Below the pieces are notes generated by a model. The model worked only from the letters and a program-made list of their open reading frames with translations, searched no databases and was not told the DNA's origin. A stretch of DNA of 64,000 bases. Source: Streptomyces sp. S4.7. GTDB lineage: Bacteria; Actinomycetota; Actinomycetes; Streptomycetales; Streptomycetaceae. The stretch is from contig NZ_CP048397.1 of NCBI RefSeq assembly GCF_010384365.1, positions 682,001 to 746,000 on the forward strand, written 5' to 3'. Shown piece after piece: positions 35,608 through 43,420 of the stretch. The position numbers and the translations under genes are program-made. The first letter of the stretch is position 1; every line of letters starts with the position of its first letter.

Positions 35608-36234
35608 TTAACCGGCCCTTTGCGCGCCCATGGACATCAACCCGCGCAGGCCGTCCTGCAGGATCTCCACCGGGGCCTCGCCGAACAGCGCCTGCTGGGC
35701 CGCGAAGCCCTGCACCGCGGCGATCATCGTGCGGGCGACGTGCTCGGCCGGGACGTCGTCGCGCATCAGCCCCGCCGCCTGGTACGCCTCGACGACCTTC
35801 ACCCAGGCGACGCGCACCGTGTCGTAGCCGGTCCGCAGCAGCGCCGCGAGCGACTCGTTGCGCAGGGTCTCCCCCCACACCTGGATGAGCAGGCGGGGCA
35901 TCTCGATGCCGACGACGGCGCCCGGGACGGACTCCCCGCGCAGCACGCGCCCTATCACCTCGCCGACCAGCACGTCGGGCGGGTCGGGCGGGCTCTGGAG
36001 CGCGGCCTCCTCGAACGCCTGCCTGACGGAGTCGAGCACCTCGGTGACGATCGCCCCGATCAGCTCCTCCTTGCTGCCGAAGTAGCGGTAGACGGCGCCG
36101 GCGGAGAGGTCGACCTCGCGCAGGACGTCCTGCATGGACGTGGCGTGGAAGCCGTTGCGCGCGAAACAGCGCGCGGCACCGTCGAGGATCTGTCGCCTGC
36201 GGGCATCGAGGTGCTGTTGCGATACGCGTGCCAT
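35608..36234 (-). CDS. TetR-family regulator
   Basis: 208-residue TetR regulator: helix-turn-helix MQDVLREVDLSAGAVYRYFGSKEEL (about 33-57), ligand domain with the common TetR_C segment. It is divergent from a membrane protein gene, and the intergenic region carries two 19-base direct repeats (17 of 19 identical), one near each start, that are probably its operators. It likely represses the membrane protein and itself. The ligand is unknown. Confidence 0.9.
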   Translation of the reverse strand: MARVSQQHLDARRRQILDGAARCFARNGFHATSMQDVLREVDLSAGAVYRYFGSKEELIGAIVTEVLDSVRQAFEEAALQSPPDPPDVLVGEVIGRVLRGESVPGAVVGIEMPRLLIQVWGETLRNESLAALLRTGYDTVRVAWVKVVEAYQAAGLMRDDVPAEHVARTMIAAVQGFAAQQALFGEAPVEILQDGLRGLMSMGAQRAG

Positions 36235-36245
36235 GCGAGCAACAT

Positions 36246-36264
36246 AAAACGAACATTCCTTCTT
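36246..36264. promoter_or_regulatory. Direct-repeat operator copy 1 (TetR)
   Basis: AAAACGAACATTCCTTCTT. A near-identical copy (17/19) lies at 36304-36322, 58 bases away. It starts 12 bases upstream of the tetR start and abuts a TTGACA (36264-36269). Confidence 0.6.
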
Positions 36265-36303
36265 GACAAGCTTCCGGTTCGCGGTGACAGTGACGGGACC
36301 AGA

Positions 36304-36322
36304 AAAACGAACGATCCTTCTT
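36304..36322. promoter_or_regulatory. Direct-repeat operator copy 2 (TetR)
   Basis: AAAACGAACGATCCTTCTT, the second copy, 38 bases upstream of the membrane-protein ATG. Each divergent promoter therefore has one copy, in the same orientation. Confidence 0.6.
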
Positions 36323-36359
36323 TTTAACGCCCCCTCCAGCGGACCGGAACGAGGACACG

Positions 36360-37364
36360 ATGCCCACCACCCCCACCCGCCGCATGATCGGCGTCATGCT
36401 CCTGATCCCCCTGATCGCCGCGGTGGCGCTCGCGGCCTTCGCGTGGCCCGCCGCGCGCGTGGCCCCGCACGATCTGCCGGTCGGCGTCGCCGGGCCGGCC
36501 TCGGCGACGGCGCCGCTCCAGCGGGGATTCGAGCGGCGGCCGGACGCCTTCGACGTGCACCGGTACGAAGACGAGGCCGCCGCCCGCGCGGCGATCGAGG
36601 AACGGGACATCTACGGGGCCGTGGTCGCCACTGACGAAGGACCGCACCTGCTGACGGCGTCGGCGGCCGGCCCCGTGGTGGCCCAGTTGCTCAGGGAGGC
36701 CGTGACCGCGCAGGCACCGGCGGGCGTCCGGGTGCGCGTGACCGACGTGGTCGCGACGCCGCCGGGGGACGCGCGAGGCGGCGTGTTCGGCGCGAGCATG
36801 CTGCCGCTGTCCCTGGCGGGCGTCGCCACCGGCGCTCTGGTGAGCCTGCTCGCGCTGCGTGGAGTCCGCGCGCTGGGCGCGCTGTTCGGGGCGGCGGCCC
36901 TCGCGGGCCTCACCGCCACCGCCCTCGCCCACAGCTGGCTGGACGTGCTCGCCGGCGACTGGTGGGCGGAGGCAGGAGTGTTCGGGCTCGCCGTACTGGC
37001 CATCGGAGCGACCGTGGCCGGACTCTCCGCACTCCTGGGCCGGGCCGGGACCGGCGTCGGCGCCCTGCTGGTGGTGCTGCTCGGCAATCCGCTCTCGGGA
37101 GTGTCGAGCGCGCCCGAACTCCTGCCGGAGTCGGTCGGCATGATCGGCCGGTGGCTGCCGCCGGGCGCGAGCGGTTCACTGCTCCGCTCGGTAGCCTACT
37201 TCGACGGGAACGCGGCGGGGACGCCCGCGCTGACGCTCACGGTGTGGGCCGCGCTGGGCCTGACCGCGGTGCTGGTGGCAGCACGCCGCACAGCCGGGGC
37301 ACCCGGGACACCGGCCCCGCCCGGCACCCCGACCCCCGCGCGGGAGTCCGCCCCGGCGGCCTGA
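36360..37364 (+). CDS. YhgE/Pip- or DUF3533-like membrane protein
   Basis: 334-residue membrane protein. One N-terminal helix (MLLIPLIAAVALAAFAWPAA) is followed by an extracellular domain of ~130 residues (DLPVGVAGPASATAPLQRGF, YEDEAAARAAIEERDIYGAV, ATDEGPHLLTASAAGPVVAQ), then five hydrophobic helices and a Pro-rich tail. This is the arrangement of ABC-2-like/YhgE-Pip and DUF3533 membrane proteins, which often sit beside a divergent TetR regulator and affect efflux or phage/solvent sensitivity. No ATPase gene is nearby. Function is inferred from architecture only. Confidence 0.7.
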   Translation: MPTTPTRRMIGVMLLIPLIAAVALAAFAWPAARVAPHDLPVGVAGPASATAPLQRGFERRPDAFDVHRYEDEAAARAAIEERDIYGAVVATDEGPHLLTASAAGPVVAQLLREAVTAQAPAGVRVRVTDVVATPPGDARGGVFGASMLPLSLAGVATGALVSLLALRGVRALGALFGAAALAGLTATALAHSWLDVLAGDWWAEAGVFGLAVLAIGATVAGLSALLGRAGTGVGALLVVLLGNPLSGVSSAPELLPESVGMIGRWLPPGASGSLLRSVAYFDGNAAGTPALTLTVWAALGLTAVLVAARRTAGAPGTPAPPGTPTPARESAPAA

Positions 37365-37860
37365 CCCGCCCCGCACATCACCACACCCACCCGGACCGCG
37401 ATGCCCCACGCCGGGCGGGCCCCGGATCCCGTACGGCGGATCCACGGCGGACGCCCCAGGGGGCGCCCGGAACACGGCGCCGTCCGCCCGCGGGGCGGGG
37501 ACCGCGGCGGCCGGTGCGGCGCATCGCGAGGCGGAGGACCGGCGTGATGGATGAACCCGCCGTACGCGGGCGAGGGCACCTCCCGCGCCCCCTCGGGGAC
37601 TACGGGGGAGAGATACCGCGCCAGGCGTCGCAGGCCAGGCAGGACATTCCGGACACGCTCCACGGGGCGTCCGCCGTAGTGCATGGCGAGGCGGAGGCTC
37701 GGGCTCACGGACGGACCGGCCGCACCCGGCCGACTCCGACAGCGCGGTGAGGCACCGCACCGGGCGTTCCGGGCCCCGGGATCCGCCGGACGGGATCCGG
37801 CCCGCCCGGCATTCGACGTCGGGGCACGCGGCCCGCCCGGCGGACCGAGGGGGCGAACGG
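37365..37860. other. Gene-poor stretch downstream of orphan antitoxin
   Basis: About 500 bases without a recognisable protein in any frame. This is where a toxin gene would be expected after the leftward Phd/YefM antitoxin, but none is present. Around 37680-37760 the segments GGCGAGGCGGAGG and CGGCCGACTCCGACAGCGC loosely resemble the inner part of the CTAG-flanked MITEs at 56467 and 59644, so a very decayed element is possible. Confidence 0.4.
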
Positions 37861-38151
37861 TCAGCGCCTCTTTGGCGGCTCGTGCTTCGCCACGATGCCG
37901 AAGTCCGCGCGTTCGCCCGAAGCGGACGTCACCGGCCTGATCGCGCTCACCGAGGCGATCACGCGCTCCTCGGCGGCAGCCGCCTCCTCGGACTTGAGGC
38001 TCTCCAGTCGTTCCAGGTCAGCGGCCGACACCAGGGCTACGAGCGGCTTGCCGTGACGCGTCACGACGACGTGTTCCTCGCCGTACACGACCCGGTTGAT
38101 CAGGTCCGCGAGTTCCGCCCTCGCTTGCGTCACCGGAATTTCGTAAGCCAT
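37861..38151 (-). CDS. Orphan Phd/YefM-family antitoxin
   Basis: 96-residue Phd/YefM antitoxin: [36 protein letters not shown] and [12 protein letters not shown] are the DNA-binding N-terminal domain. The C-terminal 40 residues ([14 protein letters not shown] onward) form the variable toxin-binding tail. No toxin gene follows in the next 500 bases, so it is an orphan. An upstream in-frame ATG (38160) is an alternative start. A TGTAC-N5-GTACA palindrome lies immediately upstream; TGTACA cores are the known binding sites of YefM proteins. It is divergent from a degenerate clpP. Confidence 0.82.
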   Translation of the reverse strand: MAYEIPVTQARAELADLINRVVYGEEHVVVTRHGKPLVALVSAADLERLESLKSEEAAAAEERVIASVSAIRPVTSASGERADFGIVAKHEPPKRR

Positions 38152-38169
38152 GCTCGCCATCTTACGTTC

Positions 38170-38184
38170 TGTACGTCCTGTACA
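38170..38184. promoter_or_regulatory. YefM-type operator palindrome
   Basis: TGTAC-GTCCT-GTACA, a perfect inverted repeat between the antitoxin and the clpP paralogue. E. coli YefM recognises palindromes with a TGTACA core, so autorepression is likely, and it could also affect clpP. Confidence 0.6.
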
Positions 38185-38235
38185 TTTTTCACAGACGGAC
38201 GAGAGCCGCGTCCGGCACGCGAGGAGAGGCACACC

Positions 38236-38871
38236 ATGAACCGTCCTTCCGCCCGCTACGTCCTGCCCGAGTTCACCGAGCGGACCTCCACCGGGACCCG
38301 GTCCCTCGACCCGTACTCCAAGCTGTTCGAAGGCCGGATCGTCTTCCTCGGCACGGCTCTGGACGACACCTCGGCGAACGACGTGATCGCCCAGCTCCTC
38401 CAGCTCGAATACTCGGCGCCCGACCAGGACATCGCCCTTTACATCAACTCCCCCGGCGGCTCCCTCAGCGCCATGTCCGCCGTGTACGACACGATGCAGG
38501 TCGTCGGCTGCGACGTGGCGACCACCTGTCTCGGCCAGGCGGTGTCGACCGCCGCCGTCCTGCTGGCCGCCGGGGCGCCCGGCAAGCGGATGGCACTGCC
38601 CGGCGCGCGCGTCGTGCTCCAGCAGCCGGGGATCGAGGAGCCCGTACGCGGCCAGCCGTCCGATCTCGCCATCCACGCCGAGGAGTTGCTGCGACTGCGA
38701 GCCCTGATGGCGAGCATGCTGGTGCGGCACACCGGCCGGAGCGCCGAGCGGATCGACAACGACATCGACCGGGACACCGTCTTCGACGCGACGGGCGCCG
38801 TGGAGTACGGCCTGGTGGACCAGGTCGCACAGGACCGCCGGGCGTCCCTCGGCCTCCACTCCCCCCGGTGA
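38236..38871 (+). CDS. ClpP paralogue lacking the catalytic histidine
   Basis: 211-residue ClpP-family protein. The fold motifs are clear: [38 protein letters not shown] with the catalytic serine (Ser104), and [19 protein letters not shown] with the catalytic aspartate (Asp180). At the histidine position the usual xxHQP reads VVLQQP: Gln129 (CAG) replaces His. It therefore probably cannot cleave peptides alone and may act as a non-catalytic (ClpR-like) or regulatory subunit in a mixed ClpP ring. ATG with a GAGGAGAGG ribosome-binding sequence. A 102-residue helical protein is encoded 7 bases downstream. The gene is divergent from an orphan antitoxin; antitoxins are common Clp substrates. Confidence 0.9.
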   Translation: MNRPSARYVLPEFTERTSTGTRSLDPYSKLFEGRIVFLGTALDDTSANDVIAQLLQLEYSAPDQDIALYINSPGGSLSAMSAVYDTMQVVGCDVATTCLGQAVSTAAVLLAAGAPGKRMALPGARVVLQQPGIEEPVRGQPSDLAIHAEELLRLRALMASMLVRHTGRSAERIDNDIDRDTVFDATGAVEYGLVDQVAQDRRASLGLHSPR

Positions 38872-38878
38872 GCGCCCG

Positions 38879-39187
38879 ATGCTGCCACCGGAACTGCCGC
38901 CGCTGCCCGCACTGACCCGCGCCGAGGGCGACTTCGTCGACAGCTATCTCCAGGTCGTCGACCTGGTGGGCCGGATCAACCCGTCACGGGGCGACGACAC
39001 GTACGGCGCGCTGCGTGCCGCACAGGCCCTCGTCGCCAGGGCCGCCGAACTGCGCGACGCGCTGACGCTGATGCACGCCAGAGGCGAGCGGGAGTTGCAC
39101 ACGCCGACCCTGGACCGCGCGCTGCGGGTGCTCGACGGGGAGCGCAGGGCCGGGCGTGTCACCATGCCGCCCGGACCGGCGACTTGA
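38879..39187 (+). CDS. Small helical protein in the clpP-paralogue operon
   Basis: 102-residue protein of unknown function starting 7 bases after the clpP-paralogue stop, so it is certainly co-transcribed. It is predominantly alpha-helical and charged (GDFVDSYLQVVDLVGRINPS, ALRAAQALVARAAELRDALT, PTLDRALRVLDGERRAGRV), without signal peptide, cysteine or membrane helix. No family was recognised. Its position suggests an adaptor or partner of the inactive ClpP (inference). Confidence 0.65.
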   Translation: MLPPELPPLPALTRAEGDFVDSYLQVVDLVGRINPSRGDDTYGALRAAQALVARAAELRDALTLMHARGERELHTPTLDRALRVLDGERRAGRVTMPPGPAT

Positions 39188-39232
39188 TACGGGCCCGGAC
39201 CCGCGACACGACGCGAACCGGCGGCCCACCGC

Positions 39233-39256
39233 CCCGTACGGACGCGTCCGTACGGG
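39233..39256 (+). terminator. Palindromic terminator after clpP operon
   Basis: A perfect 24-base palindrome (CCCGTACGGA and its complement around CGCG), able to form a 10-bp hairpin, 46 bases after the small helical protein gene. Confidence 0.55.
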
Positions 39257-39425
39257 AATCGCCCGCTCGTTCGGCGTATCGACGCGCCCGCCGCGATCAG
39301 GACGGCGACTCGCGAAGGGTGATCGGCCGTCCGGCCGAAGCACGGTGCTGCGTCGCAGGTACAGCGCGTGAGTGGTCATATCAGCCGTTCACCCAATCAC
39401 CCATGGCGACCCAAATGGCTCAAAA

Positions 39426-39439
39426 GTGACGAGTATCAC
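39426..39439. promoter_or_regulatory. Putative Crp (cAMP receptor protein) site
   Basis: GTGACGAGTATCAC: GTGA-N6-TCAC on both strands. On the minus strand it reads GTG-N6-GTCAC, fitting the GTG(N)6GNCAC motif described for Streptomyces Crp. It lies ~90 bases before the c-di-AMP riboswitch, directly upstream of the expected transcription start. Confidence 0.55.
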
Positions 39440-39514
39440 ATACCGTCGTTTCGGCACGGATTTTCGCTGAGGCCGCGTCAAGATCCGTGGGACGACAAGC
39501 CCCCGCCACCTCGG

Positions 39515-39700
39515 CGGGGCGGTCCGGGTGGACGCCGAGTCCTGCCGCCGCTCCGGACGACTGGTCGACACGAGTGGATCGGCAGGAGTGGAGGACCCGA
39601 GCAGTTCGGGGCGTTCCGACACGGACCGCTCCTCGGGGTGAAGCCGCGCGAGCGGCCGGACATCTTCGCCTGTCCGAACCCGACAGGTCATCCTTCACAG
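39515..39700 (+). ncRNA. Cyclic di-AMP (ydaO/yuaA) riboswitch
   Basis: The leader of the NlpC/P60 gene carries the conserved blocks of the ydaO-yuaA aptamer in the right order: GACGCCGAGTCCTGCCGC (39531-39548), GGCAGGAGTGGAGGACCC (about 39582), TCGGGGTGAAGCCG ... GAGCGGCCGG (about 39633-39660) and CCGAACCCGACAGGTCATCC (about 39674-39693). It ends ~20 bases before the start codon. In actinobacteria this riboswitch controls cell-wall hydrolases, switching them off when c-di-AMP is high. Boundaries are approximate. Confidence 0.88.
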
Positions 39701-39721
39701 GCGGCTGACGAAGGGTTGCGC

Positions 39722-40192
39722 ATGTCCGCGCAGACGCATGTCCCGTCGCTGCTCTCCCGGGCCGGTACCGCATCGGTCCTCCTCGCCGCCGTCGGCGGCA
39801 CGATGCTGGCGCCCGGCGCCGTGTCCGAGGCCCACGCCCAGCCCGCCGCCGCCAAGGCCCTCCATGTGGCCGCTTCCAAGAAGGGCGCGCCGTACAAGCA
39901 CGGGGCGGCCGGTCCGCACCGGTTCGACTGCTCGGGCCTGACGGTGTTCTCGTACAAGAAGGCGGGCAAGTCGCTGCCGCGCACGGCGCAGCAGCAGTAC
40001 AACAAGTCGCGCCGCATCCCGGCCTCCAGCCGCAAACGGGGCGACCTGGTCTTCTTCCACTACGGAAACAGCGTCTACCACGTCGGGATCTACGCCGGGG
40101 CCGGGAAGATCTGGCATTCGCCGAAGTCGGGCCAGGTGGTGCGGCTGGAGCGCATCTGGTCCAAGAGCGTCCGGTACGGCCGCGTCCGCTGA
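39722..40192 (+). CDS. Secreted NlpC/P60 peptidoglycan hydrolase
   Basis: 156-residue exported cell-wall endopeptidase. A signal peptide (LLSRAGTASVLLAAVGGTML, cleavage near AHA-Q) is followed directly by an NlpC/P60 domain with catalytic Cys in HRFDCSGLTVFSY and histidine in NSVYHVGIYAGAGKIWHSP. There is no coiled-coil or LysM domain, so it is a minimal enzyme. It cuts the D-Glu/gamma-linked peptide stem. It is preceded by a c-di-AMP riboswitch and a Crp-like site, so its expression is probably tied to osmotic or turgor state and to germination/growth signals. Confidence 0.94.
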   Translation: MSAQTHVPSLLSRAGTASVLLAAVGGTMLAPGAVSEAHAQPAAAKALHVAASKKGAPYKHGAAGPHRFDCSGLTVFSYKKAGKSLPRTAQQQYNKSRRIPASSRKRGDLVFFHYGNSVYHVGIYAGAGKIWHSPKSGQVVRLERIWSKSVRYGRVR

Positions 40193-40248
40193 CGCCGGGC
40201 GGGCGGTGCGCGGCCGGCGGTGGCCGGTGTGTTCGGCACGGCCGCCGG

Positions 40249-40680
40249 TCAGCCCTGCGCGGAGACCGTCCAGGGCAGGGTGATCCAGACCGTCTTGCCG
40301 CCGTCCGCGGTGGGGGTGACGGACAGTCGGCCGCCGTACTCGACGGTGAGCGCCCGGATGATGACCATGCCGCGGCCGTTGTCCTGCTGGACCGCGGCCG
40401 GGAGGCGGCGCGGCCACCGCGGATGGCTGTCGGTGACCCCGACACGCAGCTGTTCGTCGCGCTCCAGGGTGATGTCGACCGTGAAGGTCGGTGACCTCCC
40501 GAAGGTGTGCTGCACGGCGTTGGTCGCCAGCTCCGAGATGATCAGGCGAACCGTTTCGGCGGTCTCGGCGTCGCCGGGCAGACCCCACTCCGTGAGGACG
40601 CGCGCGACGTATCTGCGTGCCTCCGGAACCGAGGCGGGATCGCTCGGCAGGGTGACGGATGCTTCCTGATGGTCTGCCAT
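40249..40680 (-). CDS. RsbW-like anti-sigma/ATP-binding protein
   Basis: 143-residue GHKL ATPase-fold protein (HATPase_c_2). It has the N-box LIISELATNAVQHT (about 65) and the G-box DNGRGMVIIRAL (about 105). Such single-domain proteins in Streptomyces are anti-sigma factor kinases that bind SigB/SigF-type factors or anti-anti-sigma proteins. No sigma factor or antagonist lies nearby, so the partner is unknown. ATG 40680 was chosen; a TTG at 40701 in the same frame is possible. Confidence 0.88.
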   Translation of the reverse strand: MADHQEASVTLPSDPASVPEARRYVARVLTEWGLPGDAETAETVRLIISELATNAVQHTFGRSPTFTVDITLERDEQLRVGVTDSHPRWPRRLPAAVQQDNGRGMVIIRALTVEYGGRLSVTPTADGGKTVWITLPWTVSAQG

Positions 40681-40925
40681 GGCGACGCTGTCCCTTTCCA
40701 ACCGGGACGCAGACCGACCTACGGCAGATGCCCGCGAGTACGTCCCCGGATTGCGCTTCGCGACACACTGCCACCAACGGCGCCCGGCGCACGGGCGATC
40801 CGCCGGGATACGGCCCCGGTTGTCGCTCTAAGCGGTGAACCCTGCTACGCGCAAACGTATTTGAGCGGGCTCAAGTTTCCGGCCCCGGCGACCGAGGTGG
40901 GACACCCGCGGGCGGGAAGGGTGCG

Positions 40926-42134
40926 TCAGCCGGCCCGCCCCGCGGCCCCGGCGGGCGCGGTGGCGGCGATCGTCGCGAGAGCGGTGGCGACCTGCTGGTC
41001 CGTCAGGTCCGCGCGAGCCGTGAGCCGGATCCGGGAGATCCCGTCCGGCACCGACGGCGGCCGGAAGCAGCCCACCACCAGCCCCGCGGCCCGGCAGTCG
41101 GCGGCCCAGCGCACCGCCGCGTCCGGGGAGGGCGCCCGGACGGAGACGACGGCCGCGTCCGGGCGTACGGCGGTCAGCCCGGTCCCGGTCAGCCCTTGGT
41201 GCAGCGCGTGCGCCACCGCCCGTGCCCGCACCGCCAGCGACGGGTCCCCGCGCAGCAGCCGCAGGCTCGCGAGCGCGGCGCCCGCGGCGGCCGGCGCCAG
41301 ACCGGTGTCGAAGATGAACGACCGTGCCGTGTTGACGAGTTGGTCGATGACCCGGGCCGGGCCCAGGACCGCGCCGCCCTGGCTGCCGAGCGACTTGGAG
41401 AGGGTGAGGGTGGCCACGGTCCCCGGGTCGCCCGCCAGACCCGCCGCGTGGACGGCGCCACGGCCGCCGTCGCCCAGCACTCCGAGACCGTGGGCGTCGT
41501 CCACGAGCAGGGCGGCCCCCCGAGCACGGCACACCTCGGCCAGCCGTGCGAGCGGCGCCGCGTCGCCGTCCACGGAGAACACCGAGTCGCTGACGGCCAG
41601 GGCCCGCGAACCCTCGTGCGCTCCGAGCGTCTTGTCCACGGCCTCCGGGTCCGCGTGCGGTACGACGACGGTCTCGGCGCGCGAGAGACGGCATCCGTCC
41701 ACGATGGACGCGTGGTTGGCCGCGTCCGACACGACGAGCGAACCGCGCGCGGTCAGCGCGGTGAGGGCGGCGAGGTTCGCGGCGTACCCGGACGACAGGA
41801 CGAGCGCGGCCTCGAAACCGCAGAACGCGGCCAGTTCGCGCTCCAGTTCGGCGTGCAGGGCGGTGCTTCCGGTGACCAGCCGGGAGCCGGTGGCGCCCGC
41901 GCCCCAGCGGCGCGCCGCGTCGGCCGCCGCGCCCGTCGTCACGGGGTGGTGCGTCAGCCCCAGGTAGTCGTTGCTCGCCAGGTCCAGCAGCGCCGAGCCG
42001 GCGGCGCGGGGCCGCAGCGTACGGACGAGACCGGAACGCTCGCGCCGGCGGGCCTCGTCGTCGATCCAGCCGAACGGATCCGGCGGAGTCGCCGGGGCGG
42101 GCGTGCCCGGCACGGGCGGCGGCTCGGTTGGCAC
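40926..42134 (-). CDS. bioF: 8-amino-7-oxononanoate synthase
   Basis: 402-residue PLP enzyme that condenses pimeloyl-thioester with alanine, the first committed ring-precursor step of biotin synthesis. Motifs: SGYAANLAAL, SDAANHASIVDG, VDDAHGLGVLG and TLSKSLGSQGG carrying the PLP lysine. GTG start. It is divergent from bioB-bioA-bioD with a shared 144-base control region that holds a perfect 15-base palindrome. The last ~20 residues are Ala/Gly-rich and unconserved. Confidence 0.95.
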   Translation of the reverse strand: MPTEPPPVPGTPAPATPPDPFGWIDDEARRRERSGLVRTLRPRAAGSALLDLASNDYLGLTHHPVTTGAAADAARRWGAGATGSRLVTGSTALHAELERELAAFCGFEAALVLSSGYAANLAALTALTARGSLVVSDAANHASIVDGCRLSRAETVVVPHADPEAVDKTLGAHEGSRALAVSDSVFSVDGDAAPLARLAEVCRARGAALLVDDAHGLGVLGDGGRGAVHAAGLAGDPGTVATLTLSKSLGSQGGAVLGPARVIDQLVNTARSFIFDTGLAPAAAGAALASLRLLRGDPSLAVRARAVAHALHQGLTGTGLTAVRPDAAVVSVRAPSPDAAVRWAADCRAAGLVVGCFRPPSVPDGISRIRLTARADLTDQQVATALATIAATAPAGAAGRAG

Positions 42135-42167
42135 GGCTCAGGTCCTTTTGTAGGCAGCCCACAGACC

Positions 42168-42234
42168 CTAACCGTGGTCGAACCCGGTTCGAGTGTGGTC
42201 ATACACACACCTGAATGCACCTGTCTTGTAGGAT
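42168..42234. promoter_or_regulatory. Divergent biotin promoter region with palindrome
   Basis: TCGAACC-C-GGTTCGA (42178-42192) is a perfect palindrome. TAGGGT on the minus strand (complement of 42168-42173) serves as -10 for bioF. TAGGAT (42229-42234) serves as -10 for bioB. The palindrome covers the -35 zone of bioF and lies upstream of the bioB promoter, a suitable place for a biotin repressor. No birA-type or BioR gene is in this window. Confidence 0.6.
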
Positions 42235-42277
42235 TCATCCTTGGCCCCGAGGCCCGCCGTACGCCAGGATCGGCGCC

Positions 42278-43420
42278 ATGGACCTGCTGAACACACTGGT
42301 GGAGAAGGGCCTTCGGCGCGAGCTGCCGTCGCGCGAAGAAGCGCTCGCCGTGCTGGCGACCTCCGACGACGATCTGCTCGACGTGGTGGCCGCGGCCGGG
42401 AAGGTGCGCCGCCAGTGGTTCGGGCGGCGGGTCAAACTCAACTACCTGGTCAACCTCAAGTCGGGGCTCTGTCCCGAGGACTGCTCGTACTGCTCCCAAC
42501 GCCTGGGATCCAAGGCCGAGATCCTCAAGTACACCTGGCTCAAGCCCGACGAGGCGTCCAGGGCCGCCGCGGCCGGGGTGGCCGGCGGCGCCAAGCGGGT
42601 CTGTCTGGTCGCGAGCGGCCGGGGTCCGACGGACCGGGACGTCGACCGCGTCTCACAGACCATCGGCGCGATCAAGGAACAGAACGCCGACATCGAGGTC
42701 TGCGCGTGTCTCGGGCTGCTCTCGGAGGGGCAGGCGGAGCGGCTCAAGGCGGCGGGCGCCGACGCGTACAACCACAACCTGAACACGTCCGAGGCGACGT
42801 ACGGCGACATCACCACCACCCACACCTACGCGGACCGGGTGGAGACGGTGCGGCACGCGCAGGGCGCGGGCCTGTCGGCCTGCTCCGGGCTGATCGCGGG
42901 TATGGGCGAGAGCGACGCCGACCTGGTGGACGTGGTCTTCGGACTGCGCGAGCTGGACCCGGACTCGGTCCCGGTCAACTTCCTCATCCCCTTCGAGGGC
43001 ACGCCGCTGGCCGACGAGTGGAACCTGACCCCGCAGCGGGCGCTGCGCATCCTGGCGATGGTGCGGTTCGTCTGCCCCGACGTCGAAGTCAGGCTCGCCG
43101 GCGGGCGTGAGGTGCATCTGCGGACGATGCAGCCGCTCGCGCTGCACCTGGTCAACTCGATCTTCCTCGGTGACTACCTCACCAGCGAGGGCCAGGAGGG
43201 CAAGGCGGACCTGGACATGATCGCGGACGCCGGGTTCGAGGTGGAGGGCACCGACACGACGACGCTGCCCGGACACCGCGGCGGCGGCTGCGAGAGCCCG
43301 TGCGGCGGTACGCCGGCGGACGGCGCCGAACCCGCCGGCGCGGACGCCGCGTCCGCGCGGACGGACCTGGTGACCGTACGGCGGCGCGGCGCGGGTACGG
43401 ACCTGGCGCCCAATGCCTGA
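42278..43420 (+). CDS. bioB: Biotin synthase
   Basis: 380-residue radical-SAM enzyme that inserts sulfur into dethiobiotin. The cluster motif [10 protein letters not shown] (CxxxCxxC, about 65-72), the second-cluster ligands in [20 protein letters not shown] and [11 protein letters not shown], and the arginine in [10 protein letters not shown] are all present. A C-terminal extension ([12 protein letters not shown] and an Ala/Asp-rich tail) is typical of Streptomyces BioB. It overlaps bioA by 8 bases. Confidence 0.97.
   Translation: MDLLNTLVEKGLRRELPSREEALAVLATSDDDLLDVVAAAGKVRRQWFGRRVKLNYLVNLKSGLCPEDCSYCSQRLGSKAEILKYTWLKPDEASRAAAAGVAGGAKRVCLVASGRGPTDRDVDRVSQTIGAIKEQNADIEVCACLGLLSEGQAERLKAAGADAYNHNLNTSEATYGDITTTHTYADRVETVRHAQGAGLSACSGLIAGMGESDADLVDVVFGLRELDPDSVPVNFLIPFEGTPLADEWNLTPQRALRILAMVRFVCPDVEVRLAGGREVHLRTMQPLALHLVNSIFLGDYLTSEGQEGKADLDMIADAGFEVEGTDTTTLPGHRGGGCESPCGGTPADGAEPAGADAASARTDLVTVRRRGAGTDLAPNA

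Noticed and set aside
39515..39700. A protein start upstream of 39722 for the NlpC/P60 gene
   Set aside because: The in-frame upstream sequence is the c-di-AMP aptamer; the ATG at 39722 starts a proper signal peptide.
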